In this document: positions 8,493 through 17,744 of the stretch, in pieces
How the letters are laid out: every line of letters starts with the position of its first letter
Position numbering within the stretch: position 1 is the first letter of the stretch
NCBI GenBank assembly: GCA_049568075.1
Contig: CP144911.1
Source of the DNA: Gottfriedia sp049568075
GTDB taxonomy: Bacteria > Bacillota > Bacilli > Bacillales > Bacillaceae_G
DNA: 64,000 bases
Strand: one strand, 5' to 3'
The notes under the pieces: generated by a model
The model's input: the letters and a program-made list of their open reading frames with translations, nothing else
What the model was told of the DNA's origin: nothing
Databases searched by the model: none
Program-made: the position numbers and the translations under genes

Positions 8493-9164
8493 TTAAAAGT
8501 AGACTAATGCGACTTTTTCTTTCTCTTCTAAGTTTTCAATCATTTCATACCAAGACTCTGGTTTATTTGATAACACTGTATAATAACGCTGTAGAAACTT
8601 TACAATCAAGTCTGATTGAAGCTCATTCATCTCCCCATCCATTGGAAGGAAACAAAGATCTAGACCTGTTACCGCTTCACCGTCATTGTTCCATGATGGA
8701 TGAATATATTCAAAATCCAGACGCTTATAACCTAGGTGAGCTAATACTTCCCTGCGAACATATGGATTCATAGGTTTAACGCCGCCAAACTCATGGTGTT
8801 CTACTTGATATGGATCGTAAATTTCAGCAAACATACCTGATAACGTTTTATTATTTTCAGTTGCTAATGTCTGTAAATCTACTAATCTATTTTGTGCCAA
8901 ATATGGGCCGATTCCCAAACCAGCTTGGCCAATTATTGTAAAGTCTGTCATGGCAACATTAAAATCGTCATAATAGCGGTATTCTGTAGCCCCTACTACT
9001 CTATCTTCATGGACAGCAACAAAAACACGAATTCCTGGATCCTCCAAAGGTTCTTTCCAAAGATCAAATTCTAATACTTCTTCTGGAGGAAATACATCTT
9101 GCATTAATTGATGCATTTGTTTAAATAATGGGTCATTGATATTTGTTATTCTTTTATATTCCAT
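8493..9164 (-). CDS. GNAT-family N-acetyltransferase
   Basis: 223 residues. The GNAT core is seen in the strand VFVAVHEDRVVGATEYRYY (residues about 48-66), TDFTIIGQAGLGIGPYLA, where the acetyl-CoA-binding turn would lie, and the LAHLGYKRLDF C-terminal strand. It would transfer an acetyl group from acetyl-CoA to an unknown amine in the cytosol. The ATG at 9164 has GGGAGAG upstream and begins 15 bases after the stop of the second acetyltransferase gene, so both belong to one operon with the nitrilase. The pyrophosphate loop is degenerate compared with the neighbouring paralogue, so activity should not be taken for granted. Confidence 0.78.
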   Translation of the reverse strand: MEYKRITNINDPLFKQMHQLMQDVFPPEEVLEFDLWKEPLEDPGIRVFVAVHEDRVVGATEYRYYDDFNVAMTDFTIIGQAGLGIGPYLAQNRLVDLQTLATENNKTLSGMFAEIYDPYQVEHHEFGGVKPMNPYVRREVLAHLGYKRLDFEYIHPSWNNDGEAVTGLDLCFLPMDGEMNELQSDLIVKFLQRYYTVLSNKPESWYEMIENLEEKEKVALVYF

Positions 9165-9179
9165 TTTCTTTCTCTCCCT

Positions 9180-9851
9180 TTAATTAGAATGTTTAAATGG
9201 ATTTTTCCATTCCATTAGAGTCCCATAATTGCATGATTCTTCGTCCTCTAAATAATTCGCTACTACTTTAACCGGGGTACGACCACATCGAAGTAAAAAA
9301 CTAATAACTGGATCCTTTAGCTCCCCTTTTATTACAGCATCTATGTATTGCTCGGATGACATGTTATCCGCCTCTTTATGATATCCTGGCATCCTACCTC
9401 CACCAAGCAATCTTTCCAAACCAAGATGTACAACAACATCATACATAGAAAACATTAACCATTTGCCTAAACCTAATTTTCGATAGGACGGTCTTACGCC
9501 AATATCAACGACATAAAGTGTATTTCCGTTTGGGTTGTGGTTACGAATATAACCATGATCAGTAACCTCTTCCCACGAATGGTCAGGATGGCTAGGGTCA
9601 AACTGAACTAGTAGACCTGTCATCGAACCCGCCATTTGACCATTTACTTCTATACATAACGCTCCCTCTGGAAAAAGAGTTACATGGTTCTTAAGTTGCT
9701 CCTCATTCCACCATAGTTCCGATGGGAATGGTGGTGGAAAGCTTTCTTGTTGAATACGGATTAAATCAGTAAAATCATTCTCATTATAATTTCGGATTAC
9801 CACTGGGACTGGTTTGTCTTGGTCGAAAACAAAAAATTCCTTTCGATACAT
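9180..9851 (-). CDS. GNAT-family N-acetyltransferase (YhcX-type N-terminal module as a free protein)
   Basis: 223 residues. GNAT landmarks are the N-terminal IRNYNENDFTDLIRIQQESF, the central LYVVDIGVRPSYRKLGLGKW (about 125-144), in which RxxGLG is the acetyl-CoA pyrophosphate loop, and HKEADNMSSEQYI. As I remember it, the sequence resembles the acetyltransferase half of the fused Bacillus protein YhcX (GNAT plus carbon-nitrogen hydrolase), including IRNHNPNGNTLY. Here the nitrilase partner is the separate gene 34 bases upstream, so function in a shared step is likely. Substrate unknown. Start ATG at 9851 with a modest GAGAG site. Confidence 0.85.
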   Translation of the reverse strand: MYRKEFFVFDQDKPVPVVIRNYNENDFTDLIRIQQESFPPPFPSELWWNEEQLKNHVTLFPEGALCIEVNGQMAGSMTGLLVQFDPSHPDHSWEEVTDHGYIRNHNPNGNTLYVVDIGVRPSYRKLGLGKWLMFSMYDVVVHLGLERLLGGGRMPGYHKEADNMSSEQYIDAVIKGELKDPVISFLLRCGRTPVKVVANYLEDEESCNYGTLMEWKNPFKHSN

Positions 9852-9885
9852 GTGCTAAAACTCTCTTTTCTATTTAAGAATTAAT

Positions 9886-10740
9886 TTACCAATCTGGATA
9901 AAGGTCTGTACGTCGATCGCGCCATGTTGTAACGGATCCTTTTTCCCGAACTTTGTATAATAAATCTAAATTAAGATCAGCTGTAACAATCATATCCTGA
10001 TTCATTTCACCTTCTACCATAATTCCTTTTGGAGGAAATGGGATATCATTAGGAGTAATTACAACTGCCTGACCGAAATTTGCACGCATAAAATCAACAG
10101 TTGGAAGTGAACCAATTGTACCAGTATTTACAACATATACTTGATTTTCAATTGCTCTTGCATGGCATGTATAACGAACTCGGTGGAACCCATGGCGATC
10201 GTCTGTGCATGATGGACAGAAAATGACATCTGCGCCTTTAGCTTTTGCCATTCGAACGATTTCTGGGAATTCAATGTCATAGCAAGTCAACATTGCAATT
10301 GTTCCTTTCTCTGTCTCAAAAACCTCTAAACCGTCACCTGCACTCATATTCCACTCATTTACCTCTGTTGGTGTAATATGTAGCTTTGCCTGCTCACCAA
10401 TTCGGCCATCTGGATAGAACAAATGTGCAACATTATATAGTCGATCGCCTTTTTTAATAACATGCGTTCCTCCAATAATGTGCATATTGTATTGTTTTGC
10501 CAACTTTAAAAATAAAGAACGATATTGCTCTGTAAAGTTTGGTAAATCTTGAATCGTTAAAGCCTCACCTTTTTCATTACCAATTGACATAAGCTGTGTT
10601 GTAAAAAATTCAGGAAAAATGATAAATTCAGCTTCAAATTCCTCTGCTGTCTTAATATAATGCTCTACTTGTTTTTCAAACTCTTCAAAGGAGTTTATTG
10701 TGTGAAGATGATATTGAACCGCTGAAACTCTTAATTGCAT
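9886..10740 (-). CDS. Carbon-nitrogen hydrolase (nitrilase superfamily)
   Basis: 284 residues forming a single nitrilase fold. The catalytic triad is visible: Glu44 in FPEFF, Lys119 in EQAKLHITPTEVNEW and Cys153 in LTCYDIEFPE. Members hydrolyse amide, nitrile or carbamyl C-N bonds; the specific substrate cannot be read from sequence. First gene of an operon with two GNAT acetyltransferases. The same pair of activities is fused in B. subtilis YhcX, so this looks like the unfused version with an additional transferase. The ATG at 10740 has GAGGGGG six bases upstream. Confidence 0.9.
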   Translation of the reverse strand: MQLRVSAVQYHLHTINSFEEFEKQVEHYIKTAEEFEAEFIIFPEFFTTQLMSIGNEKGEALTIQDLPNFTEQYRSLFLKLAKQYNMHIIGGTHVIKKGDRLYNVAHLFYPDGRIGEQAKLHITPTEVNEWNMSAGDGLEVFETEKGTIAMLTCYDIEFPEIVRMAKAKGADVIFCPSCTDDRHGFHRVRYTCHARAIENQVYVVNTGTIGSLPTVDFMRANFGQAVVITPNDIPFPPKGIMVEGEMNQDMIVTADLNLDLLYKVREKGSVTTWRDRRTDLYPDW

Positions 10741-10851
10741 ATAATCCCCCTCTTCCCATTAACTCTTTTTCTCTTACCATTATTATTGAATAAATAGAAG
10801 GAACGGGCAAGTATGCACTCTTTTTTACGTCTAGCAAAATTTTACTTTGCA

Positions 10852-11526
10852 CTATTTACTTAATATATCTACATTTTTATCTTTATCTAGGGTGATAACC
10901 AGATCAGTTAACCCAACAAATAATCCATTTTCTACCACACCTGGAATTAAATTGAGCTCTCTTTCTATGATTTGAGTTTGAATATGATTAGGTATACTGC
11001 AGTCAAAAATATAGTTTCCATTATCCGTAATAAACGGAGTCGCTCCATTTAAACGAAGTTCAGGACTTAAACCGATTGCTTTAATATGTTTCATCGTCAT
11101 TTCCATACCAAATGGAATAACTTCTACTGGAAGTCGGAACTTACCTAATCTCTCTACCATCTTAGTTGGATCAGCAACTACTATAAATGTTTTAGCTGCC
11201 TTCGCAATGATTTTCTCTCTTAATAGTGCGCCTCCCCCACCTTTAATTAACTCAAAGTTTGGATTAATTTCATCGGCACCATCAATTGCTAGATCAATCT
11301 GTTCAATTTTACTAAAGTTTACGAGTTGGATCCCCACCTCTTTAGCAAGCTTTTCAGTTTGTATGGAGGTTGGAATACCCTTTATATTCAGTCCTTCCCG
11401 AACTAATTGCCCAAGCTTTTTTATCGTATATAAAACTGTAGATCCCGTACCTAATCCAACTACCATTCCATCTTTTACAAATTCTGCTGCCTTTTCTCCT
11501 ACAATTTGCTTATCATTCTCAATCAT
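10852..11526 (-). CDS. rpiA: Ribose-5-phosphate isomerase A
   Basis: 224 residues, normal RpiA length. Interconverts ribose 5-phosphate and ribulose 5-phosphate in the pentose phosphate pathway. Motifs: VGLGTGSTVLYTIKKLG (phosphate-binding), DLAIDGADEIN with the catalytic Asp pair, LIKGGGGALLREKI, and the late catalytic-region sequence VVADPTKMVERLG. The ATG at 11526 has AGAAGGTG five bases upstream. It is transcribed alone; there is a 110-base gap to the nitrilase operon downstream, without an obvious terminator. Confidence 0.96.
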   Translation of the reverse strand: MIENDKQIVGEKAAEFVKDGMVVGLGTGSTVLYTIKKLGQLVREGLNIKGIPTSIQTEKLAKEVGIQLVNFSKIEQIDLAIDGADEINPNFELIKGGGGALLREKIIAKAAKTFIVVADPTKMVERLGKFRLPVEVIPFGMEMTMKHIKAIGLSPELRLNGATPFITDNGNYIFDCSIPNHIQTQIIERELNLIPGVVENGLFVGLTDLVITLDKDKNVDILSK

Positions 11527-11697
11527 ATTTACACCTTCTATTTTATTGTTCTATTTCTTAACTAGTATGAGTCATAAATTCAAATTTCATTTTTCGATAG
11601 GATGTTCAATTTAATAGTACTGTAAAAAATTAGTTTGAATAAAGAATTTTAACTGAGAAAAACTAAATGAAAAAATACTAAGTAAGGTGAAGACTAG

Positions 11698-11895
11698 ATG
11701 GATGTCCCTAATTTTGTACTTAAGTTTTGCATCATTATAATGATTTTACCTGTGACGATCGTGTGTTGTTATTTTGGTTACTTAGATAAAAACTATCAAA
11801 TTGTTATTTTCGGTTTTGCACTGCTATTATTTTCAATACTCGGTAATTACTTTGTCTTTATAAGAGGCAATAAAAGTAGTAAATCGGAGCAATAA
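11698..11895 (+). CDS. Small two-helix membrane protein, unknown function
   Basis: 65 residues with two hydrophobic helices (about 8-26 and 33-53) joined by a short loop containing YLDKNYQ, and a basic/polar tail RGNKSSKSEQ. The ATG at 11698 has AAGGTG eight bases upstream and a perfect terminator follows, so the gene is probably real even though it is short. No family recognised. Confidence 0.7.
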   Translation: MDVPNFVLKFCIIIMILPVTIVCCYFGYLDKNYQIVIFGFALLLFSILGNYFVFIRGNKSSKSEQ

Positions 11896-11923
11896 GAACC
11901 ATTTGTTAGAAATCTTAGTTATG

Positions 11924-11964
11924 GAAAAACCGATCAATTTGGAAATTCAATCGATCGGTTTTTC
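11924..11964. terminator. Bidirectional terminator
   Basis: Perfect 12-bp stem GAAAAACCGATC/GATCGGTTTTTC serving the small membrane protein gene (plus) and the flavoenzyme gene (minus, stop at 11990). Confidence 0.88.
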
Positions 11965-11989
11965 ACTACTATTTTTTGAATTTCCCACT

Positions 11990-13339
11990 TTAAAACCAAC
12001 TAATAAAAGGCGGAATACTTTGGGGAAATTTAAATAGATTGAATGGATCATATTCTCGTTTCACAACTCTAAGACGATTTAAATTCCCACCATAATATGC
12101 GGTTGGCCAATTTCTAATAAAGCGATCAGGCCAATTTACGTAGTCACCAGTAGTGTATCTTGATAAAGAATTCCTTAACTCTTCGACCCATTGATTGTTT
12201 TTTCGTTCTTCTTCAGGTTTACTCCAATTAGCAAGATACTCTTGAGCGATAACAGCATCCCTGTAATAGTAGGCAGTTTCATCTGGGCTAATCCGCTTTA
12301 CTGCTCCTCCAAGGGATTGGTGCCAAATACTTGATTTTCCATTTGGTGTATTTTCTAGAAAACTTTTCATAATTAAGATTGCTCTCTTTGGAAAAGTTTT
12401 ATTTAGAAATGATCCTGATCTCTTTTTAAGAGCTGGAATATTACCACTTGGATCATCAAAAAAATGAACAGCTTCTATATAAGGCACTTCCTTTACCATT
12501 ACTTTTATAGGTGAACCAGTTTCTGTTAATGGCCGTAACAGTTCGTTCAGCTTTGCTACTGGACCTACAAATTCCCCTTGAGCAATAATTTGATTGACCT
12601 CCCTAGATTTTAGTTCGATTTCTGAAGTTAGCTTAAAATCCGTGTTAATTGCCCAATTTTGCCAAGCATCAAAAGCGGCTTCAAAGTCTTCCCACTCCCA
12701 AATAATCGAGAAGATCGAAACAGTTGAAATTGGGTGTACTTTAAATTTAAGCGCCGTGACAATGCCAAAATTTCCGCCTCCACCGCCACAGCAAGCCCAA
12801 AAAAGATCACTATTCTTGTTCTTATTTGCTTTAATCAGTTTAGCTTTCCCATGCCCATTTGATACAACTATTTCTACTTCAAGCAGATTATCACATGTAA
12901 GACCATACAAGCGCGACAGCATCCCGATACCTCCGCCAAGTGTAAGACCGACCAGGCCAACACTACTTTCAGTACCTGCTGGGATTGTCGTACCATTTTC
13001 CCATAGTATATTATATACTTTCCCTAAATCAGCCCCGGCTTGTATTTTTGCAGTCATGCTTTTGCAATCTACACTAACTGTATTCATCTCACTAACATCG
13101 ATCACAAGACCACCATCTACTAGTGAAAAATTTTCATAGTTATGCCTGCCACTTCTTACTCTAAATGGCATATTATTTTCCTTCACCCAATTCAAAGCAT
13201 TTAATACATCTCGTTTGTTTTGACAAAATACAATTATTTTAGGGAATTTTGGATTATTTAAAGTATTATTTGTTCTAGCCTGTTCATAAGCCGCATCATT
13301 TGGTGTAACAATCCGTCCAGTAAGTTTTGTTCTTTCCAA
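11990..13339 (-). CDS. FAD-linked oxidase, berberine-bridge-enzyme type (CotQ/YvdP-like)
   Basis: 449 residues. FAD-binding PCMH domain first, with the probable flavin-linking His in RVRSGRHNYENFSLV and the long glycine-rich LTLGGGIGMLSRLYGL; the BBE domain closes the protein with YYGGNLNRLRVVKREYDP and FKFPQSIPP. The second flavin-linking Cys of bicovalent members is replaced (GTESSVGLVG), so a single covalent bond is expected. The family oxidises alcohols, sugars or alkaloid-like compounds; B. subtilis CotQ is a spore-coat protein of this type. No signal peptide. The TTG start at 13339 is preceded by AGGGGG eight bases upstream. Separate from the P450 upstream by about 100 bases, same direction, possibly cotranscribed. 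Confidence 0.88.
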   Translation of the reverse strand: MERTKLTGRIVTPNDAAYEQARTNNTLNNPKFPKIIVFCQNKRDVLNALNWVKENNMPFRVRSGRHNYENFSLVDGGLVIDVSEMNTVSVDCKSMTAKIQAGADLGKVYNILWENGTTIPAGTESSVGLVGLTLGGGIGMLSRLYGLTCDNLLEVEIVVSNGHGKAKLIKANKNKNSDLFWACCGGGGGNFGIVTALKFKVHPISTVSIFSIIWEWEDFEAAFDAWQNWAINTDFKLTSEIELKSREVNQIIAQGEFVGPVAKLNELLRPLTETGSPIKVMVKEVPYIEAVHFFDDPSGNIPALKKRSGSFLNKTFPKRAILIMKSFLENTPNGKSSIWHQSLGGAVKRISPDETAYYYRDAVIAQEYLANWSKPEEERKNNQWVEELRNSLSRYTTGDYVNWPDRFIRNWPTAYYGGNLNRLRVVKREYDPFNLFKFPQSIPPFISWF

Positions 13340-13443
13340 AAAATATAACCCCCTTCAAACATACATACTGTAAAGAGAATGCTATATTCTATGAAATAAC
13401 TCCTGGAAAAGTCACTTGCCTAAGTGTGTACATTAAATCCCGC

Positions 13444-14775
13444 TCATTTTCTCTTTTTTACAATCATACGCAAACCATCTTTCGGACGTAGTGTGATCAG
13501 TGGTTCTGTCTCGACTTTGTGATGATTAGGAGCTAGATCAATCGTATAATGCTGAACAATCGTTGCTAATACTAAAGTAGCTTCCATAATTGCAAAATGA
13601 TTTCCGATACAAACACGTGGCCCACCACCAAAAGGAAAATACGCATATTCAGGAACACCTTCAACCTTTCCATTCTTAAACCGCTCTGGAAGAAATTCTT
13701 CTGCATGTGAGAAATACTTTTCAGAATGCTGCATGATATAAGAACTCATCATGACTGTCTCACCTTTTTGAATTTTGTAATCGCCAATGCTAACATCTTC
13801 TACAGCTTTTCTGCTAATAAGCCACGCAGGAGGATAGAGGCGTATACTTTCCCAAATAATTTGCTGAGTATAGATTAAATCTTTCATAGAATGATAATCT
13901 GCTCGTCTTTTGCCTAGAACACGATCTACTTCTTCATATAATAATTTAGCTTTGTCGGGATGCTGAGATAAAAGATATAAGCACCAAGATAATGCATTCG
14001 CTGTCGTTTCATGACCTGCCAGGAAAATCGTCATTGCTTCATCCCTTAATTGTTGATTCGTCATACCTTCATTAGACTCTTCATCCCTCGCTTGCATTAA
14101 TAGTCCTAGTAAATCTTCTTTTGATTCTGAGCTATTTCTTTTTTCAATCATTTCATATAACACCTTATCAATTGCCTTAATAGCCTCTGTTAAAGATTTA
14201 TTTTTTGGTGTATTCAGTTTGAGTGGAGCTTTTAAAACAGATCGAATTCGCTTAGTTGCAATATCCATAATAATGTCAAAGTGCTTCCCAACACGATCAT
14301 GTCCTTGATTCAAATCCATACTAAACATTGTTTTTGCAATAATAGCTAATGTCAGCTCCATCATATCTCTACTAATGAGACGCTCTTCCCCATCCTTCCA
14401 AGAACTAATAAACTCTTCCGTGAGCAATGTCATATCCTTTGCATAGGATTGGATATGATGCTTCGTAAATGATGGCTGAATCAAACGCCGCTGTCTCATA
14501 TGTACTTCATCTTCACTCGTTAACAATCCCTCACCGAGCAAGGTTTTCATCTCTTGAAATGGCTTTGATTTATGGAAGGAATGCTGCTTAGTTACTAATA
14601 CCTCTTTTATTAAATCCGGCTCTAATAGCAAATTCATTTTACGATGAGCAAATCGAAATGAGACAATCGTTTCATGATTTCTATAAAGTTCACTTAAAAA
14701 AAATATTGGATCTTTCCGAAACTCATTCAAATGCCCTAAAGGTGAATAAGAAGCCAGCCCTTTTACTTCAAGCAT
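13444..14775 (-). CDS. Cytochrome P450
   Basis: 443 residues starting MLEVKGLASYSPLG. All P450 landmarks are present: I-helix FLAGHETTANALSW with the proton-relay Thr, K-helix ESIRLYPP (ExxR), the PERF region, and the heme loop YFPFGGGPRVCIGNHFA with the thiolate Cys. It is a soluble bacterial monooxygenase that would hydroxylate an unknown hydrophobic substrate, taking electrons from separate redox partners, none of which is nearby. ATG at 14775 chosen because GGAG lies eight bases upstream; the GTG at 14784 overlaps this site. The neighbouring flavoenzyme might act on the same substrate, but that is inference. Confidence 0.93.
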   Translation of the reverse strand: MLEVKGLASYSPLGHLNEFRKDPIFFLSELYRNHETIVSFRFAHRKMNLLLEPDLIKEVLVTKQHSFHKSKPFQEMKTLLGEGLLTSEDEVHMRQRRLIQPSFTKHHIQSYAKDMTLLTEEFISSWKDGEERLISRDMMELTLAIIAKTMFSMDLNQGHDRVGKHFDIIMDIATKRIRSVLKAPLKLNTPKNKSLTEAIKAIDKVLYEMIEKRNSSESKEDLLGLLMQARDEESNEGMTNQQLRDEAMTIFLAGHETTANALSWCLYLLSQHPDKAKLLYEEVDRVLGKRRADYHSMKDLIYTQQIIWESIRLYPPAWLISRKAVEDVSIGDYKIQKGETVMMSSYIMQHSEKYFSHAEEFLPERFKNGKVEGVPEYAYFPFGGGPRVCIGNHFAIMEATLVLATIVQHYTIDLAPNHHKVETEPLITLRPKDGLRMIVKKRK

Positions 14776-14920
14776 AAAATTCACTCCATTTCAGGAAATT
14801 TTTATCATAGGATACTTTTATTATATTAAGAAGAAGAGAAGGCTAATGCTTTTTATATTTTGATATACATGTACTGAAATTTAACAGACTTGTATTTTAG
14901 GATTTTTTTAGAACTAAAAA

Positions 14921-14945
14921 AAGACTGCCTAATTTAGACAATCTT
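14921..14945 (-). terminator. Second hairpin downstream of the kinase/regulator fusion
   Basis: AAGATTGTCT pairs with AGGCAGTCTT through two G-U pairs and is followed by a T-run on the minus strand. Confidence 0.6.
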
Positions 14946-14990
14946 TCAGTTATGATACGTTAAGATGAAAAAATTGGTACAAACCTTGAA

Positions 14991-15025
14991 AGGATTGAAT
15001 CCTGTATTATACAGGACTCAATCCT
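14991..15025 (-). terminator. Strong hairpin after the kinase/regulator fusion gene
   Basis: A 15-bp stem (AGGATTGAATCCTGT against ACAGGACTCAATCCT, one mismatch) with a short loop, about 60 bases after the stop at 15085. There is only a weak T tract, so termination may depend on the next hairpin at 14921. Confidence 0.65.
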
Positions 15026-15084
15026 CTTAATTTTGTCTTAAGTCGTCTTTTCGCTTAGCTCTAAAGAAACAACAAACATTTTTC

Positions 15085-16872
15085 TCATTCAATAATTCCG
15101 ATTTCTTGAGCCATCTGGACAGCTTCTTCCTTGTTACGCACTCCTAACTTTGTATAAGCCGTGGAAGCATAGTTTCTGACCGTTCCATTCGATAAATATA
15201 ACCTTGATGCGATTGTATTGTAACGAAGTCCCTTTGCTACTAGCTTCAATATTTCTACCTCTCTAGCTGTTAGCTCATAAGCAGTTGCTTTTGATTGTGG
15301 TGTCTCATTTTGCGCATCAAACTTTTCAAATATTTTGTGAGACATTCCCTGATCTATCAGGGTCCCACCTCTATGAATAAGTCGGATCGCATTAGCTAGC
15401 TCCAACGTTTCAATAGATTTAAGTAAAAAACCATCCGCACCATTACGAAGGATGTCCAACGCCTGTTCCGTATCCTGAAACGTTGTAAAAATTAATACGC
15501 GGATATGTGGCCATTGTTGCTTAATCTTTTTGGTTGCTTCGACTCCATCCATGTGCTGCATATCTAAGTCCATTAGTACAATGTCGGGTTGAATGCGCCC
15601 GCATAAGTTGATGGCTTGCTCGCCATCTTCAGCCAAACCGACTACATTTAAATCTTCATATCTTTCGAGAAGCGTCCTCAAACTTTCCCGAACAAACGGT
15701 TGATCGTCGACAATTAACAAACGAATCAGTCCATCATTTATTTCAGTTTGTCGCGGTATAGTACATGTAACAAGCATTCCTTCATCTGGCTTTGTATAGA
15801 CAGACAATTGACCTTGCAAATTCATTACTCGCTCTTTCATCGCTTTAATACCGAAGCCTTCCTGCCATTCTACATTTCCCTTACCATTATCTTGCACTTC
15901 CAACCTAATAAATTGTTGTTCAAACTGCAATGAAACTATCATTTCATTTCCCTGACCATGACGTACTGCATTTGTAAGTGACTCTTGTAAGCAACGGATG
16001 AATGCTATTCTCGCTTGCCGAGACAGTTCGTATTCCTCTCCAAATGCTCGAAAGCTTACATTCACCCGAGCATACTCTTGAAATTCAGCTCCAAGATTTT
16101 GTAGAGATTGAATTAAGGAAAGCGATTGACACGGAGAATCCATTTGATGTAGGTAACCTCTCACGTCCCCAATGCTTTTACGTCCCATTTCAATCAGAGA
16201 ATCTAGCTTCTCTATACCCTTTTCAGAAACAAGTTCGGTACGCAGCGTTTCCATACCCAAAATAATGGAGGTATAAGCGTGACCAACTGTATCATGAAGC
16301 TCACTCGACAGCCTACTTCGTTCCTCTGCAAGTGTAATACGTTCGATCTGAGACATATATTGCTCAAGTACAGCGTTTTGTTTAGAAATCGCTTCATTTT
16401 GTTTATGATTGACGATTAATAAATGAAAAGCGAACCCCATTACATAAGCAAATCCGTAGTAGGTGACCATAATCCAATAGCTATTACTTAGTGCAACCGC
16501 ATAGAAAATTCCAGTTATTATAAAAATTGTTGTTGGAGCTGTCCAATAATAGGATAAATGCTTACTGTTTGCTGCGATAAGAAACACCGATATTAGAAAT
16601 GTATTGTAAGCTTCTGGAAATAAAGAAGTTAAATAGATACATAGTCCGCCATATAGCAATATTTCTGTGAACAAGTAATATTTGTAATTGAACAGTAAGG
16701 CTACCCATGGAATAGAGAAGGCAACAACCTCCCAAGGAATAATAATCCAAAGTGGTAATGTTAAACCATCCTGAAAATTTAAAGTTGCTAGGATGATAGA
16801 CATACTAACAAGTAGACGGATTCCTAACATAATCCAATCATACCAAAACCAATACTTAACCATATTCAACAA
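15085..16872 (-). CDS. Single-polypeptide histidine kinase and LuxR-type response regulator fusion (NarL/DesK family)
   Basis: 595 residues. Four to five membrane helices (about 13-150), a HisKA_3 helix with phospho-acceptor His193 in SELHDTVGH, a HATPase with N-box ESLTNAVRHG (about 297-306) and GFGIKAM, then a receiver domain from about 383 (LLIVDDQPFVRESL, phospho-acceptor Asp435 in VLMDLDMQHMDG, Lys485), and a LuxR helix-turn-helix at about 533-590 (LTAREVEILKLVAKGL). Usually these are two genes, kinase then regulator; here they are one frame with the short joint IPRQTEINDGLIRLLIVDD (near 15730). A membrane-tethered DNA-binding regulator, or internal initiation releasing the regulator, are both possible. 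The TTG start has AGGAGG eight bases upstream. The gene lies 94 bases downstream of a small membrane protein gene. Confidence 0.9.
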   Translation of the reverse strand: MLNMVKYWFWYDWIMLGIRLLVSMSIILATLNFQDGLTLPLWIIIPWEVVAFSIPWVALLFNYKYYLFTEILLYGGLCIYLTSLFPEAYNTFLISVFLIAANSKHLSYYWTAPTTIFIITGIFYAVALSNSYWIMVTYYGFAYVMGFAFHLLIVNHKQNEAISKQNAVLEQYMSQIERITLAEERSRLSSELHDTVGHAYTSIILGMETLRTELVSEKGIEKLDSLIEMGRKSIGDVRGYLHQMDSPCQSLSLIQSLQNLGAEFQEYARVNVSFRAFGEEYELSRQARIAFIRCLQESLTNAVRHGQGNEMIVSLQFEQQFIRLEVQDNGKGNVEWQEGFGIKAMKERVMNLQGQLSVYTKPDEGMLVTCTIPRQTEINDGLIRLLIVDDQPFVRESLRTLLERYEDLNVVGLAEDGEQAINLCGRIQPDIVLMDLDMQHMDGVEATKKIKQQWPHIRVLIFTTFQDTEQALDILRNGADGFLLKSIETLELANAIRLIHRGGTLIDQGMSHKIFEKFDAQNETPQSKATAYELTAREVEILKLVAKGLRYNTIASRLYLSNGTVRNYASTAYTKLGVRNKEEAVQMAQEIGIIE

Positions 16873-16966
16873 GTCATTTACCTCCTAAGTAGCCTTCCTT
16901 CTTATTTCCTATATTATAGAATAATCTTTATCGCATTTTTATACTTTTAATTTAGACTGCAAACTT

Positions 16967-17557
16967 CTATCGATTTAGCTGCCGTATCATATTGCGTGTA
17001 TAACCTCCAATTTTTTTTGCCAAACCATCTACTAATTTAATACTTATAGCGGCAGACGCTATACCCACAGACATTACAAGGAGTGACTTGGCAAAAGTAT
17101 CGATCTGCATGAAAAAAATATTCATGTCGATGGATCGATACAGTAGTGGTGCCAATAGAAACATAAGTGGCATTACATATAAAATGACTGCACTTATGAG
17201 ACTGAAAATTCCAATCACAAATTTCTGCATTAACCAAAAGACAGCAGACCAGGTGCGACGATTCGTAAGCCCCAATTTCACTTGAGCCCAGTCCGATGTA
17301 TCCGTTGTTACACTTCTATTGTAAGAGTCTGTCGAAATATCAGTGTAAATTTTCGTTTGTATGCGCTCGAATTGGATAAAGGTTGTGGTAGTCTGAAGTA
17401 CGCGTATAACTAGTGGAATCCCGACTACGGTAAATGAAAGGGTGAAACTCAATAGCAGAGCTACTAGATAAAAACAAAAATAAAACAGTCCTGTAACGAA
17501 AGTTAGCAATAAAAAATAACCATTCTGGATGAATCTTAATTTCATAAGGTCCATCAC
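16967..17557 (-). CDS. Membrane protein resembling a sensor domain, upstream partner of the kinase fusion
   Basis: About 195 residues with four hydrophobic helices: two near the N-terminus (about 12-55, including FTVVGIPLVIRVLQ) and two near 105-175. The layout, with a soluble loop carrying SDWAQVKLGLTNRRTW, resembles the putative sensor domain (PF13796) that in other bacteria is fused to NarL-type kinases. Here it is a separate protein directly upstream of the kinase, so the pair probably works as a split sensor. The start is ambiguous between GTG 17557, ATG 17554 and ATG 17545; GAGGAG lies just before the first two. Family assignment is from pattern memory only. Confidence 0.75.
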   Translation of the reverse strand: MMDLMKLRFIQNGYFLLLTFVTGLFYFCFYLVALLLSFTLSFTVVGIPLVIRVLQTTTTFIQFERIQTKIYTDISTDSYNRSVTTDTSDWAQVKLGLTNRRTWSAVFWLMQKFVIGIFSLISAVILYVMPLMFLLAPLLYRSIDMNIFFMQIDTFAKSLLVMSVGIASAAISIKLVDGLAKKIGGYTRNMIRQLNR

Positions 17558-17695
17558 TCCTCTCTGTTCAATACCAGCATCATACTGCTTTCTTTGTCAA
17601 ACTCACTAGTGTTAAAATGTCATATGACATTTTTAAATAATGCTAAAAAGGGTGAAACAGCGCCTACTTCTGTTAAAGAAAAGATAATTTTCACC

Positions 17696-17738
17696 AAAAA
17701 ACAATCCCGTTCTTGGCTTTACAAGAAGGGATTGTTTT
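17696..17738 (-). terminator. Terminator of the erythromycin-esterase-family gene
   Basis: AAAAACAATCCC...TTCTT pairs with AAGAAGGGATTGTTTTT; T-run on the minus strand right after the stop at 17745. Confidence 0.85.
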
Positions 17739-17744
17739 TTACTC

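Noticed and set aside
12594..13139. Long plus-strand frame opposite the flavoenzyme gene
   Set aside because: Antisense shadow; the opposite strand has clear FAD-domain motifs and the proline/serine-rich product is typical of a shadow frame.
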